DNA of 64,000 bases from Melaminivora sp034675505 (GCA_034675505.1 JAUCDD010000018.1:124001-188000), one strand, 5' to 3'. Shown: positions 1 through 9,290, counted from the first letter of the stretch. A program made the numbers and translations. The notes: generated by a model from the sequence alone, not told the origin.

Positions 1-72
1 GCCAAATCCGGACGATTCTCAGTGAAATCGGGCTGTTGCCGGCGCCAATAGACGGCCTCTAGCTATAAAAAA
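1..72. repeat. TAGCTA-type intergenic repeat copy upstream of tadA
   Basis: This non-coding leader resembles the element at 48891-48960. On the minus strand it reads a T-run followed by ATAGCTA, then a TTGGCGCCGGCAAC block and GCC. The shared order of these blocks in both copies is the evidence. It ends right at the tadA start codon, so it supplies the 5' untranslated region. The copy may extend beyond the window edge. Confidence 0.5.
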
Positions 73-1281
73 ATGAGTGAACAGGGCGACCTCGCGCACG
101 ACGAGCACTGGATGCGGCTGGCGCTGGCGCAGGCCGAGTGCGCGCGCCAGGCGGGCGAGGTGCCCGTGGGCGCGGTGCTGGTGCGCGGCGGCCAGCTGCT
201 GGCCAGCGGCCGCAACGCCCCGCTGGCCAGCTGCGACCCCAGCGCCCACGCCGAGATGGCGGCGCTGCGCGCCGGCGCGCAGGCGCTGGGCAACTACCGG
301 CTGTCCGGCTGCACGCTGTACGTCACGCTGGAGCCCTGCGCCATGTGCGCCGGCGCGCTCCTGCACGCGCGCGTGGACCGGGTGGTCTTCGGCGCGCGCG
401 ACCCCAAGACCGGCGTCGCCGGCTCGGTGCTGGACCTGTTTGCCGAGCCGCGCCTGAACCACCACACGCGGGTGGCAGGCGGGGTGCTGGCGCACGAGTG
501 CGGCGCGCTGCTGGCCGACTTCTTTCGCCAGCGGCGCCAGGCGCAGCGCGCGCCGCACCCGCTGCGCCAGGACGCGCTGCGCACGCCCGAAGCACGCTTC
601 GCCGCCCTGGGCGCGCCCGGGCACTACGTGAGCGACCTGCCCGCGCTGGCCGGGCTGCGGCTGCACTACGTGGCCAGCGATGCGGCGCCGGCGCAGGCAC
701 CGCTATGGCTGCTGGTGCACGCGGCCGGCGGCTGGACGCACGGCCTGCGCCACCTGATCGGCGCGCTGGCCGCCGCCGGCCAGCGCGTTCTGGCGCCGGA
801 TTTGATCGGCTTTGGCCGCAGCGACAAGCCCAAGAGGGAATCCGCGCACACGCCGCAGTGGCACCGCCAGGTGCTGGCCGAGCTGCTGCAGCGGCTGGAC
901 GCGCAGCGCGTGGTGCTGGTGGCCCAGGGCGCGCCCTGGGCACTGGCGCTCGCGCAGCCGCAGCGCGTGTGCGGCGTGCTGCAGCTCGACGCCGGCGCCG
1001 CCGCCGCGCCCGGCGACGCGCCGTACCCCGATGCCGGCCACCGCGCCGGCCCGCGCGCGCTGGCGCGCTGGCCGGCCGATGGCGGCCCGGCAGCGCCCGG
1101 CCAGGCGCTGGCAGCGCTGCGGGCCGGCGGATGGGGCGGCGCCGCAGCGCACGCGCGTGAACTGGGCGCCGGCCCGGGATGCCTGGACAGCCCGCAGGCC
1201 GCCGCCGCGCTGGTGCAGGCGGCCGTGCCATACTTTTTCCCTTCCAGCCCCCCGCCCACGGAGCAGGCGCCCCGCGCCTGA
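73..1281 (+). CDS. tadA: tRNA-specific adenosine deaminase TadA fused to a degenerate alpha/beta-hydrolase domain
   Basis: TadA converts adenosine to inosine at the wobble position (34) of tRNA-Arg(ACG). The first ~155 residues carry the zinc-deaminase signature: HAE at 59-61 (zinc His and catalytic Glu) and PCAMC at 88-92. The protein is 402 residues, whereas bacterial TadA is usually about 150-180. The extra part, from about residue 190, looks like an alpha/beta hydrolase of the haloalkane-dehalogenase type (LIGFGRSDKP at 244-253, LWLLVH before it). Its nucleophile elbow reads VAQGAPW near 283-289, with Gly where the Asp or Ser nucleophile should be, so it is probably non-catalytic. The ATG follows the leader directly. 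The next gene, ldcA, begins about 9 bases after the stop. Confidence 0.9.
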   Translation: MSEQGDLAHDEHWMRLALAQAECARQAGEVPVGAVLVRGGQLLASGRNAPLASCDPSAHAEMAALRAGAQALGNYRLSGCTLYVTLEPCAMCAGALLHARVDRVVFGARDPKTGVAGSVLDLFAEPRLNHHTRVAGGVLAHECGALLADFFRQRRQAQRAPHPLRQDALRTPEARFAALGAPGHYVSDLPALAGLRLHYVASDAAPAQAPLWLLVHAAGGWTHGLRHLIGALAAAGQRVLAPDLIGFGRSDKPKRESAHTPQWHRQVLAELLQRLDAQRVVLVAQGAPWALALAQPQRVCGVLQLDAGAAAAPGDAPYPDAGHRAGPRALARWPADGGPAAPGQALAALRAGGWGGAAAHARELGAGPGCLDSPQAAAALVQAAVPYFFPSSPPPTEQAPRA

Positions 1282-1289
1282 GCATCGCC

Positions 1290-2289
1290 TTGCCGCACGA
1301 CCATCCCAGCCACGAGCACGACCACGACCACGCCGCCTGCGGCCACCACCACGGGCCCCGGCACATCTATGTCTATTCGCCCTCGGGGGCGGTGCGCGAC
1401 AAGGCGGCCTTTCGCCGCGGCATCAAGCGCCTGCAGGCCATGGGCCACCAGGTCGAAGTGGACCCGGACGCCCTGGCCAGCCACACCCGATTTGCCGGCG
1501 ACGACGCCACCCGCCTGGCCGCCATCCACCGCGCGGCCGCCAGCGGCGCCGATGTGGCGCTCATCAGCCGCGGGGGCTACGGCCTCACGCGGCTCCTGCC
1601 GGCCATCGACTACGCGGCGCTGGCGCGCGCGGCCGAGCGCGGCCTGCGCCTGGTGGGCGTGAGCGACTTCACGGCGCTGCAGCTGGCGCTGCTGGCGCGC
1701 ACCGGCGCCACCAGCTGGGCCGGGCCGGCGCTGGTGGGCGACCTGGGCGTCGCGGGCGAGCCCGACGAGATCATGCTGGCCTGCCTTCAGGATCTGCTCA
1801 CCGGCCACGGCGAGGGCAGCGGCTGGCGCATGGCGCGCGAAAAGCCCCGCGCCGACGGCAGCCCGGCCGTGCCCGACCTGTACGTGCAGCAGGCGCCGCT
1901 GTGGGGCGGCAACCTGGCCGTGCTGTGCTCGCTGGTGGGCACGCCTTATCTGCCACAGGTCGAGGGCGGCGTCCTGTTCCTGGAGGACGTGGGCGAACAC
2001 CCCTACCGCATCGAGCGCCTGCTGACCCAGCTGCTGCACGCGGGCATCCTGGCGCGCCAGCAGGCCATCGTGCTGGGCCAGTTCAACGAGTTCCGCCTGA
2101 CCCCGCACGACAAGGGTTTCAAGCTGCAAAGCGTGGTGGACTGGCTGCGCACCCAGGTGCCGGTGCCGGTGCTGACCAACCTGCCGTTCGGCCACGTGGC
2201 CACCAAGGTGGTGCTGCCGGTGGGCGCACCGGTGTCGCTGTCCGTGGAAGGGCGCCGACGCGCTGCTGTACTGGGGCCACGTGCATTGA
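1290..2289 (+). CDS. ldcA: LD-carboxypeptidase (S66 family), C-terminal frameshift
   Basis: This S66 serine peptidase family (LdcA) removes the terminal D-alanine from murein tetrapeptides during peptidoglycan recycling in the cytoplasm. Visible features are an N-terminal His-rich stretch (HDHPSHEHDHDH), the IYVYSPSGAV start of the fold, a GVSDFTAL segment with the probable nucleophile Ser, and LPFGHV with the catalytic His. No ATG lies near the expected start; TTG at 1290 is the best choice, and ATG 1179 would overlap tadA by about 100 bases. The reading frame breaks at GGG 2250-2252. Removing one G restores an ending ADALLYWGHVH and a stop at 2287-2289. All catalytic residues precede the break. 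Confidence 0.8.
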
Positions 2290-2323
2290 GGCCCTGCAGG
2301 GCCTGCTTGCTGCGGGCCGGGCT

Positions 2324-3199
2324 TCAGGCGCCCTTGGGTGCCAGGATGGCGGACTCGATCTTGTTGGCCAGCTGCGCGATCGCCAGCGCTGCCGGGCAGC
2401 CCGGCAGGTGCAGCATCAGCAGCTGGCGGCGCATCACGGCGTCGCGCACCGACGGGTCGGCGGGAATGTCGCCCATGTGGATGAGCCGCATGGGGCGGCC
2501 CGAATCCGTGGTGACGAAGCGGTCGAGCACCTGCTGCAGCTGGCCGCTGATGGCGCGGCCGTCGCCGGGCCGGGCGGCCTGGTTGACCACCAGGCGCACT
2601 TGCTGGCGCTTTTGCTGCGTGGCCAGCACCTTGATGGCGGCGTAGGCGTCGGTGAGCGAGGTCGGCTCGGGCGTGGCCACCACCAGCACCTCGGAGGCCA
2701 GCGACACGGAAAACAGCACCACGTCGGAGATGCCGGCGCCGGTGTCCAGCAGCACCACGTCGTAGCGCGGCGCCAGGGTGTGGATGACGTTCAGGAACTC
2801 GCTGCGCACGGTGGGCGTGAGGCGCGAATACTCGACCATGCCCGAGCCCGCCAGGATGACCGAGAAGCCGCCGGGCGCCTGGATCACGGCGTCATCGAGC
2901 CGGGCCTTGCCGGTGAACACGTCGTGCAGCGTGATCTTGGGGTGCAGGTTCAGCACCACGTCCAGGTTGGCCAGGCCCAGGTCGGCGTCCAGCACCAGCA
3001 CGCGCTGGCCCCGGCGGGTCAGCGCAGCCGCCAGGTTGGCGGAGACGAAGGTCTTGCCCACGCCGCCCTTGCCGCTGGTCACGGCAATGATGCGCGAGCC
3101 CGGCGGGGGCGCGGCAACGGAAGGGGGGGCGGCCGGGGCGCCGGCGCTGCCGGGGGCGGCAGCCGGGGGCATGGGGGAGGGCGACAGCGCGTCAGTCAT
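2324..3199 (-). CDS. MinD/ParA-family P-loop ATPase (FlhG-like)
   Basis: A 291-residue deviant-Walker ATPase. After a Pro/Ala-rich N-terminal tail of about 35 residues comes GKGGVGKT (43-50), then LDADLGLANLD near 70 and a D-T-G segment (VVLLDTGAGIS). It resembles FlhG/MinD-type regulators, which dimerise on ATP and control the placement or number of polar structures. No flagellar or min genes are nearby, and an amphipathic C-terminal membrane helix like that of MinD is not obvious. It sits 42 bases downstream of a diguanylate cyclase on the same strand, so the two may be co-transcribed. The exact role is not known. Confidence 0.8.
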   Translation of the reverse strand: MTDALSPSPMPPAAAPGSAGAPAAPPSVAAPPPGSRIIAVTSGKGGVGKTFVSANLAAALTRRGQRVLVLDADLGLANLDVVLNLHPKITLHDVFTGKARLDDAVIQAPGGFSVILAGSGMVEYSRLTPTVRSEFLNVIHTLAPRYDVVLLDTGAGISDVVLFSVSLASEVLVVATPEPTSLTDAYAAIKVLATQQKRQQVRLVVNQAARPGDGRAISGQLQQVLDRFVTTDSGRPMRLIHMGDIPADPSVRDAVMRRQLLMLHLPGCPAALAIAQLANKIESAILAPKGA

Positions 3200-3241
3200 C
3201 TTCGCTCTTTCAATAGGCGCTGTGGGCAGTCGGGTCGGGGT

Positions 3242-3991
3242 TCAATGGGTTGAGGGCAGCTCGCCCCAACCGGAGGCAATGTACATGGGCGCGAACAGCA
3301 GATTTTTTTCCTCGGCGCTCACGGTGCTGTCGGGTTGCTCCTCGATGCTCACGCGGTTGCGCCCGTCGCTCTTGGCGCGGTACAGCTCGGCGTCGGCGCG
3401 CTCGGTCCACAGCTCGGCGGTGCTGCGGATCCACTGCAGCGCGAAGGCGCCGCCCACGCTGACCGTGATGTCCAGCGACAGCGACGGCGAGATGACCACC
3501 GGCGTGGCCTCGATGGCGCGGCGCACCCGCTCGGCGATCATGCGGCCGAAGCCGAACTGGCAGGCCGGCAGGATGATGGCGAATTCCTCGCCGCCGTAGC
3601 GCGCCACCGTGTCCATGGGGCGCAGGCAGCGCTCCAGCGTGCGCGCCACCGACTGCAGCACCAGGTCGCCGGCGCCATGGCCATGGCAGTCGTTGACCGC
3701 CTTGAAGCGGTCGATGTCCAGCATCAGCAGCAGCGCCGCTTCCCCGGACCGCGCCACGCGGTCGATCTCGCTGTCCAGCACGGCCTTGAAGAAGCGCCGG
3801 TTGGGCAGACCGGTCAGCGGGTCCTTGAGCGACAGGTTGCAAAGGCCGTCGATCAGTGTCTGCAGGTATTGCAGCGGCGGCTGCCCCTGCAATACCTGCG
3901 CACCGCCCGGCGACTGCGCCACGAGCGCATGCGCCGTGGACAGATCAAGGTCCCGCAGGTGGACCGTGGCAGGTTGCGCGGAGGTGGACAC
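3242..3991 (-). CDS. Diguanylate cyclase (GGDEF domain)
   Basis: Makes the second messenger cyclic di-GMP from two GTP. The C-terminal GGDEF domain starts with DPLTGLPNRR near residue 57 and has the active-site motif GGEEF at 133-137. RPMD at 124-127 sits five residues before it, matching an RxxD inhibitory I-site, so product feedback is likely. The N-terminal 50 residues have no recognised sensor domain or membrane segment, so the 249-residue protein looks soluble. Just downstream lies the MinD/ParA ATPase; together they suggest control of a cell-surface or motility function, but no target is visible here. Confidence 0.88.
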   Translation of the reverse strand: MSTSAQPATVHLRDLDLSTAHALVAQSPGGAQVLQGQPPLQYLQTLIDGLCNLSLKDPLTGLPNRRFFKAVLDSEIDRVARSGEAALLLMLDIDRFKAVNDCHGHGAGDLVLQSVARTLERCLRPMDTVARYGGEEFAIILPACQFGFGRMIAERVRRAIEATPVVISPSLSLDITVSVGGAFALQWIRSTAELWTERADAELYRAKSDGRNRVSIEEQPDSTVSAEEKNLLFAPMYIASGWGELPSTH

Positions 3992-4040
3992 GGCAGGGTG
4001 CGAATAGAAGCAAAAGCGTTTGAGTTTAGCAGCGCTGCCC

Positions 4041-5726
4041 TCAGCCCGCCTGCTGCGCGGCGGCGCGGGCCGCCACGGCCGCGATGGCCTCCGAGTCGAT
4101 GCGGTAGATGCGCAGGTCCGGGCCCTCGTGCAGGACCTGGGCGCGCTCCAGGGTGCGCTGCACCGGCAGCTTCAGGCCAGCGACCAGCAAGGCGCCGCCC
4201 CTGCCCTGCATCAGCGCGCGCAGCCGCATGAAGGCCTCGACGCCGGTCACGTCGATGCGGTTCACGGGCTGTGCAAACAGGCACAGCTCGCGCAGGCCGG
4301 GCCGCGCCGCCAGCTCGTCGGCCACGCGCTGCTCCAGCGCCGACGCGGAGGCGAAGTCGAGCTCGGCGTCCATGCGCAAGGCCAGCACGTCGGGCGCCAG
4401 CGGCGCCAGCTGCCACAGATGGCGGTCGCGCAGGCTGCCGTCCGGGTGCAGGCCGACTTCGATGATGCGCGGGTGCAGGCGCTGGTAGAGGAAGTGCGAG
4501 AGGTTCATGACCAGCCCGGCCAGCACCCCCCAGTACAGGCGCGGGGCGCTGAGCAGCGTCAGGGTGAAGGTGGCCAGGCCGATCAGGGTCTCCACGCGCG
4601 AGATGGGCCAGGGCCGCAGCATGCCCAGCGGCTTGACCAGGCCCGTCACCGCCGTGACCACCACCGCCGCCAGCACCGCCTGCGGCAGGTGGTAGAGGGC
4701 CGGCGTCAGCCACAGCAGGGTGGCCAGCACCAGCAGCAGGGCAAACAAGGTCGCCCAGCCCGTCTTCGCGCCCGCGTACAGGTTGATGGCCGAGCGCGAG
4801 AACGAGGCGCTGGTGGCAAAGCTGCCGCACAGGCCGGAGCTCATCTTGGCCATGCCGTGCGCGATCAGGTCCTGGTTCTCGTTCCAGCGCGTGCCGCCGC
4901 GCGCGTGCTCCACCTTGGCGCTGGAGGCTGTCTCCAGGAAGCTCACCAGCGTCACCACCAGCACCGGCAGGGCCAGCACGCTGAACTGCTCCCAGGACAG
5001 CCAGCCGGGCAGGTACAGCGAAGGCAGGCCCGAGGGCACGGGGCCCACCACCGCGCCGCCCGCATCGCCGTAGCCCGTGAGCCAGCTGGCCAGGGCCGCC
5101 AGGGCGATCACCACCATGGCTGCAGGAAAGCCCGGCCGCCAGCGCCGCGCCAGCATCAGCAGCGCCAGGCTGCCCAGCCCGAAGGCCATGGCGTTCGTAT
5201 CGAAGTGGTGTATGGACGGGTCGGCGGCAACGGCGCTCCAGGACGTGCGCAGCCCCAGCAGGGCGGGCAGCTGCGACACCAGGATGAGCAGCGCCGCTGC
5301 CTGCGTGAAGCTGCCCAGCACCGGCGAGGTGACCAGGTTGAGCAGCCAGCCAAAGCGGATGGCCCCCAGCGTGAGCTGCACCAGGCCGGACAGCAGCGCC
5401 ATCCAGGCCGCCAGCTGCACCCATTGCGCGCTGCCCGGCTCGGCCATGCCGGTGAGCGATGCGCCGATCAGCAGGCTGGTCAGGGCCGTCGGCCCCACGC
5501 CCAGCCGCGTGGAAGACGACCACAGCACGGCCACCAGCGCCGGCACCAGCGAGGCGTAGATGCCGGTGACCAGCGGCATGCCGGCCAGCTGCGCATAGGC
5601 CACGCCCTGGGGCACCAGCATCAGGCCGACCGTCATGCCAGCCCAGAACTCTCCCTGCAGCAATGCGGCCGTCGGGCGCGGCCAGGCAAGGAATGGCAAC
5701 CAGCGGGACAGGGAAAGGCGGGTCAT
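4041..5726 (-). CDS. SulP-family anion transporter with STAS domain
   Basis: An inner-membrane transporter of the SulP (SLC26) family, which carries sulfate, bicarbonate or related anions. The 561-residue protein has about ten to twelve hydrophobic segments, the family pattern VGLMLVPQGVAYAQLAGMP near the N-terminus, and a C-terminal STAS domain (from about residue 440, with a NRIDVTGVEAF segment). Start chosen at ATG 5726, which gives MTRLSLSRWLPFLAW; upstream in-frame codons run into the divergent BON gene's promoter. Substrate cannot be assigned from sequence, and no carbonic anhydrase or sulfate gene is adjacent. Confidence 0.85.
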   Translation of the reverse strand: MTRLSLSRWLPFLAWPRPTAALLQGEFWAGMTVGLMLVPQGVAYAQLAGMPLVTGIYASLVPALVAVLWSSSTRLGVGPTALTSLLIGASLTGMAEPGSAQWVQLAAWMALLSGLVQLTLGAIRFGWLLNLVTSPVLGSFTQAAALLILVSQLPALLGLRTSWSAVAADPSIHHFDTNAMAFGLGSLALLMLARRWRPGFPAAMVVIALAALASWLTGYGDAGGAVVGPVPSGLPSLYLPGWLSWEQFSVLALPVLVVTLVSFLETASSAKVEHARGGTRWNENQDLIAHGMAKMSSGLCGSFATSASFSRSAINLYAGAKTGWATLFALLLVLATLLWLTPALYHLPQAVLAAVVVTAVTGLVKPLGMLRPWPISRVETLIGLATFTLTLLSAPRLYWGVLAGLVMNLSHFLYQRLHPRIIEVGLHPDGSLRDRHLWQLAPLAPDVLALRMDAELDFASASALEQRVADELAARPGLRELCLFAQPVNRIDVTGVEAFMRLRALMQGRGGALLVAGLKLPVQRTLERAQVLHEGPDLRIYRIDSEAIAAVAARAAAQQAG

Positions 5727-5864
5727 GGGGTGGATTGTCCGCGCTGCCGCTGCCCGCATGCAGCGCTGCCGCCGTCGTCCTACCGGGGTTTCGGCGTTCT
5801 CCCACCGCCCGTGCGCGGCGCGCCTCGCTAGAGTGGTTGTCCGCAGAACACCAGGAGAGTTTCG

Positions 5865-6458
5865 ATGTCCATGCACGCCCATGCCCGCCCCGCGCTGCTG
5901 CGCAGCGCCACCATTGCTGCCGCTGCGGCCCTGGCCCTGGCCCTGGCGGCGTGCAACAGGAACGACGACCGCACGGCCGGCCAGAAGCTCGATTCGGCCA
6001 TTGCCACGACCGAGCAGGCGGCGCAGGAAGCCAAGGTGCGCGCCCAGCAGGCCGCGCAGGAGGCCAAGGTGGTCATCCAGGAGGCTGCCCAGGAGACCCG
6101 GGCCAAGGCCGAGGCGGCGGCGCATGACGCACAGGCCCGCTCCGGGGAGCTGTCGCAGGAAGCGCGCACCCGGGTGCAGGAGGCCGGCCAGGCTGCGAAG
6201 GCCGATACGCACGCGGTGCAGGCCAATGCCCGGGCCGCCGTCGAGGACGCTGGCATCACCGCACGCGTCAACGCCGGGCTCGCCAGGGACCCTGGCCTGA
6301 GCGCCGTGCGCATCGACGTGGACACCCGCGAGGGCGTGGTCACGCTGGCCGGTCCGGCCAGGACGGCCCAGGATCGCGAGCGCGCCACGCAGATCGCGCA
6401 AAAGGTCGATGGGGTCGTGCGGGTGGTCAACAACCTGACCCTTGCCCCAGCGTCCTGA
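5865..6458 (+). CDS. BON-domain lipoprotein
   Basis: A 197-residue envelope lipoprotein. A hydrophobic signal ends in LALAAC, with the lipobox Cys at about residue 30. Then follows a long Ala/Glu/Gln-rich segment of short repeats (AAQEAKV, QEAAQET), probably helical or coiled coil. The C-terminal BON domain (from about 125, including VDTREGVVTLAGPA and VDGVVRVVNNL) is of the OsmY type and thought to bind membranes or ligands. An AGGAGAG ribosome site lies just upstream of ATG 5865. It is divergent from the SulP gene with about 140 bases between. Such proteins are often stress-induced; no regulatory site was identified here. Confidence 0.85.
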   Translation: MSMHAHARPALLRSATIAAAAALALALAACNRNDDRTAGQKLDSAIATTEQAAQEAKVRAQQAAQEAKVVIQEAAQETRAKAEAAAHDAQARSGELSQEARTRVQEAGQAAKADTHAVQANARAAVEDAGITARVNAGLARDPGLSAVRIDVDTREGVVTLAGPARTAQDRERATQIAQKVDGVVRVVNNLTLAPAS

Positions 6459-6492
6459 GAATCGGCGGCGGTGCAGCCGCTACGATGCGCGG

Positions 6493-7728
6493 ATGAGCCT
6501 GCCGCCTACCTCCAACGACGCCCTGTCCACCCAACTGGTCCACCATCCCTACGTCCCGCCGGCCGGCTTCGAAGCGCCGCAGCCGGCGGTGCACAAGGCC
6601 TCCACGGTGCTGTTTCCCGACGTCGCCGCCATGCGCGCGCGCGAGTGGAAGGACAAGACCAGCTACACCTACGGCCTGCACGGCACCCCGACCACCTACC
6701 AGCTGGAAGAGCGCATCGCCACGCTGGAAGGCGCCAGGCAGTGCCTGCTGGTGCCCAGCGGGCTGGCCGCCATTTCCACCGTGTCGCTGGCCCTGCTGCG
6801 CCAGGGCGACGAGGTGCTGCTGCCTGACAACGCCTACGGACCGGGCAAGGCCCTGCTGGAGGGGGAGCTGGCGCACTTCGGCATCACGCACCGCATCTTC
6901 GATCCCATGGATGTGGAGGACCTGGCCCGCAACATCACCAGCCGTACGCGGCTGGTATGGCTGGAGGCGGCGGGTTCGGTCACGCTGGAATTCCCGGACC
7001 TCATCGGCCAGGTGCGCGCCTGCCGCGAGCGCGGCGTGCTTTGCGCCCTGGACAACACCTGGGGAGCAGGCCTGGCATTCGCGCCGTTCGACCTGACCGG
7101 CGACGCCAGCCTGGGCGTCGACCTGTCGATCCATGCGCTCACCAAGTACCCCAGCGGCGGCGGCGATGTGCTCATGGGCAGCATCACCACGCGCGACGAG
7201 CACCTGCACCTGAAGGTCAAGCTGGCGCACATGCGCCTGGGCCTGGGAGTGGGGGCCAACGATGCAGAGGCCGTGCTGCGCGCGCTGCCCAGCATTGCGC
7301 TGCGCTACCGCGCGCACGACGCAGCCGCACGCGAACTGGCGCGCTGGATGGGCCAGCAGCCGGCAGTGGCGCAGGTGCTGCACCCGGCGCTGCCGGGCTC
7401 CCCCGGCCACGCCCACTGGAAGGCGCTGTGCGGCGCGGCGCACGGCGGCGACGCGGCCGCCGCCGGCCTGTTCAGCGTGGTGTTTGACGCGCGCCACAGC
7501 CAGGCGCAGGTCGATGCCTTCTGCGATGCCCTGCGGCTGTTTCGCCTGGGCTATAGCTGGGGCGGGCCGATGAGCCTGGTCGTGCCCTACGACCTGGCCA
7601 GCATGCGGGCGTGCCCGGCCGCCCATCTGGCGGCGGGCACCCTGGTGCGCTTTTGCGTCGGCCTGGAGGATGTCCGGGACCTGCGCGAGGACCTGGCGCA
7701 GGCCCTGGCGTCCGCGTTCGGCGGCTGA
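6493..7728 (+). CDS. metC: Cystathionine beta-lyase (Cys/Met metabolism PLP enzyme)
   Basis: A gamma-family PLP enzyme that cleaves cystathionine to homocysteine, pyruvate and ammonia in methionine synthesis. The PLP lysine lies in HALTKYPSGGGDV, and the TSYTYGLHGTPTTYQLE segment fits the bacterial MetC branch. ATG 6493 (MSLPPTSNDA) is preferred over the upstream ATG 6442, which overlaps the end of the BON gene. The length of 411 residues is normal. A C-S lyase of wider specificity in the same family cannot be excluded from sequence alone. Confidence 0.87.
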   Translation: MSLPPTSNDALSTQLVHHPYVPPAGFEAPQPAVHKASTVLFPDVAAMRAREWKDKTSYTYGLHGTPTTYQLEERIATLEGARQCLLVPSGLAAISTVSLALLRQGDEVLLPDNAYGPGKALLEGELAHFGITHRIFDPMDVEDLARNITSRTRLVWLEAAGSVTLEFPDLIGQVRACRERGVLCALDNTWGAGLAFAPFDLTGDASLGVDLSIHALTKYPSGGGDVLMGSITTRDEHLHLKVKLAHMRLGLGVGANDAEAVLRALPSIALRYRAHDAAARELARWMGQQPAVAQVLHPALPGSPGHAHWKALCGAAHGGDAAAAGLFSVVFDARHSQAQVDAFCDALRLFRLGYSWGGPMSLVVPYDLASMRACPAAHLAAGTLVRFCVGLEDVRDLREDLAQALASAFGG

Positions 7729-7818
7729 GGGGCTGGGGCTTTCCTCGATGGCCCGCGGGCGGTGGTAGCGCGTAAGGTGGACCGTCCTTTCGACCTGCGC
7801 CGCCCCGCGTCCGCCACG

Positions 7819-8604
7819 ATGACTTCCACCGCTCCTCCCAACGCTGCGCCGCCGGCGCCCGCCGTCCTGTTGCCGCTGTCGCCCAGCCAGCCCCTGCACT
7901 GGATTGCGCAGGGCGCGCGCGACCTGCTGGCCACCCCTGGCGTCGGACTTTTCTACGGGCTGTGCTTCTGGGGCATGGCGCTGCTGCTTGCCTGGGTGTT
8001 CCGCGCCCGGCCCGAATACACCATGTCGCTGGCCAGCGGTTGCCTGCTGGTGGGCCCGTTCCTTGCCATGGGCCTGTACGAGACCAGCCGGCGGCGCGAG
8101 GCCGGCCTGCCCCCCGGCCTGGCCGATTCGTTGACCTGCTGGGACCGGCACATTCCCAGCATGGCCATGCTGGTGCTGGCGCTGCTCGTGCTCGAGCTGC
8201 TGTGGGGGCGCGCGTCGCTGGTCGTGTTCGCGCTGTTCTTCAATACCGGCATGCCCTCCACCACCGGGGTGGTGCAGGCGGTGTTCAACCCGGACAACTG
8301 GCAGTTCGTGCTGGCCTATGCGGCCGTGGGCGGCCTGTTCGCAGCGCTGGTCTTTTGCTTCACCGTGATCTCCATCCCCATGATCCTGGATCGCGACACC
8401 GACGCCTTCACCGCCGCGCTGACCAGCATGCGCGTGGTGCTGGACAACCCGGGCGTCATGCTGTTGTGGGGCGCGATCATCACGCTGGCGGTAGGGGCCT
8501 CGCTGTTTGCCTGGGGCGCCGGGCTGCTGGTGGTCGGCCCGCTGCTGGGCCACGCGACCTGGCATGCCTACCGCAGCGCGGTGGCGCCGGTGGCACTGCC
8601 CTAG
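7819..8604 (+). CDS. DUF2189 integral membrane protein
   Basis: A 261-residue protein with a short Pro/Ala-rich N-terminus and about six transmembrane segments (for example FYGLCFWGMALLLAWVF and MLVLALLVLELLWG). It matches the DUF2189 pattern, including HWIAQGARDLLATPGVG near the start and SIPMILDRDTDAFTAALTS in the middle. Function is unknown. ATG 7819 gives MTSTAPP; an earlier in-frame start is possible but lies in the intergenic leader. Its stop codon TAG (8602-8604) overlaps the stop of the convergent esterase gene. Confidence 0.82.
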   Translation: MTSTAPPNAAPPAPAVLLPLSPSQPLHWIAQGARDLLATPGVGLFYGLCFWGMALLLAWVFRARPEYTMSLASGCLLVGPFLAMGLYETSRRREAGLPPGLADSLTCWDRHIPSMAMLVLALLVLELLWGRASLVVFALFFNTGMPSTTGVVQAVFNPDNWQFVLAYAAVGGLFAALVFCFTVISIPMILDRDTDAFTAALTSMRVVLDNPGVMLLWGAIITLAVGASLFAWGAGLLVVGPLLGHATWHAYRSAVAPVALP

Positions 8605-9254
8605 GAAGCAGGTGCTGCCGGGCGCAGCAGCGGTTTCAGCTGCGGCCACACGTTGGCCAGCATCTGCGGGTGGGCCTGGGCGTTGGGGTGGATGCGATCG
8701 GCCTGGAACAGGCGCGCGGCGTCCGGCGCGTCCGCCACGCCCTGCAGGAAAAACGGCACCAGCGCCGCGCGCTTGGTGTGCGCCACATCCTTGAACAGCT
8801 GCGCAAAACGTCGCCCATAGTCGCCGCCGTAGTTGGGCGGCACCTGCATGCCCAGCAGGAGCACGCGCGCGCCGGCGGACTGCGCCTGTCCGGTCATCCA
8901 GGCGAGGTTGGCTTCCGTGTCCTTCAGGGGCAGCCCGCGCAGCGCATCGTTGGCGCCCAGCTCGATCACGACCAGGGCCGGGCGGTGGGTCTTGAGCAGC
9001 GCGGGCAGGCGGGCACGGCCCCCGGCGGTGGTCTCGCCGCTCACGCTGGCATTCACCACCGGGGCGTCGATCTGCTCGCGCGCCAGCTGCTCCTGCAGCA
9101 GCGCCACCCAGCCGCTGCCGCGCGCCAGTCCATACTCGGCGCTGAGCGAATCGCCCAGCACCAGGATCAGGGGCGCGCTGCCCGGCTTCGCGGCGCGGGC
9201 TGCGTGTGCCAGCCCGAGCGCGGCGAGCACCGCGATACAGTCACGCCGGGCCAT
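8601..9254 (-). CDS. TesA-like arylesterase / lysophospholipase (SGNH hydrolase)
   Basis: A 217-residue SGNH (GDSL) hydrolase that cleaves aryl or thio esters, probably in the periplasm. Features: an N-terminal signal ending near ARA (residues 18-22), block I GDSLSAEYG with nucleophile Ser36, block III GANDALRG with the oxyanion Asn, and block V DRIHPNAQAH with the catalytic Asp and His. It is divergent from an ABC ATPase gene 36 bases away. This esterase and ATPase are commonly neighbours in proteobacteria (tesA and ybbA in E. coli), which supports both calls. Convergent stop-codon overlap with the DUF2189 gene. Confidence 0.85.
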   Translation of the reverse strand: MARRDCIAVLAALGLAHAARAAKPGSAPLILVLGDSLSAEYGLARGSGWVALLQEQLAREQIDAPVVNASVSGETTAGGRARLPALLKTHRPALVVIELGANDALRGLPLKDTEANLAWMTGQAQSAGARVLLLGMQVPPNYGGDYGRRFAQLFKDVAHTKRAALVPFFLQGVADAPDAARLFQADRIHPNAQAHPQMLANVWPQLKPLLRPAAPAS

Positions 9255-9290
9255 CCGCCCATGATTTCTTGCGTTCACGTCCTCTCCTTC

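Noticed and set aside
812..3253. Very long plus-strand ORF over the tadA, ldcA and minD genes
   Set aside because: It is an Arg/Pro/Ala-rich frame shadow of real genes in high-GC DNA, with no recognisable motif.
4041..6401. 786-residue N-terminally extended SulP protein
   Set aside because: The extra residues are antisense to the BON lipoprotein; the SulP family begins at ATG 5726.
6427..8649. 740-codon minus-strand ORF over metC and the DUF2189 gene
   Set aside because: Antisense shadow; both plus-strand genes have conserved motifs.
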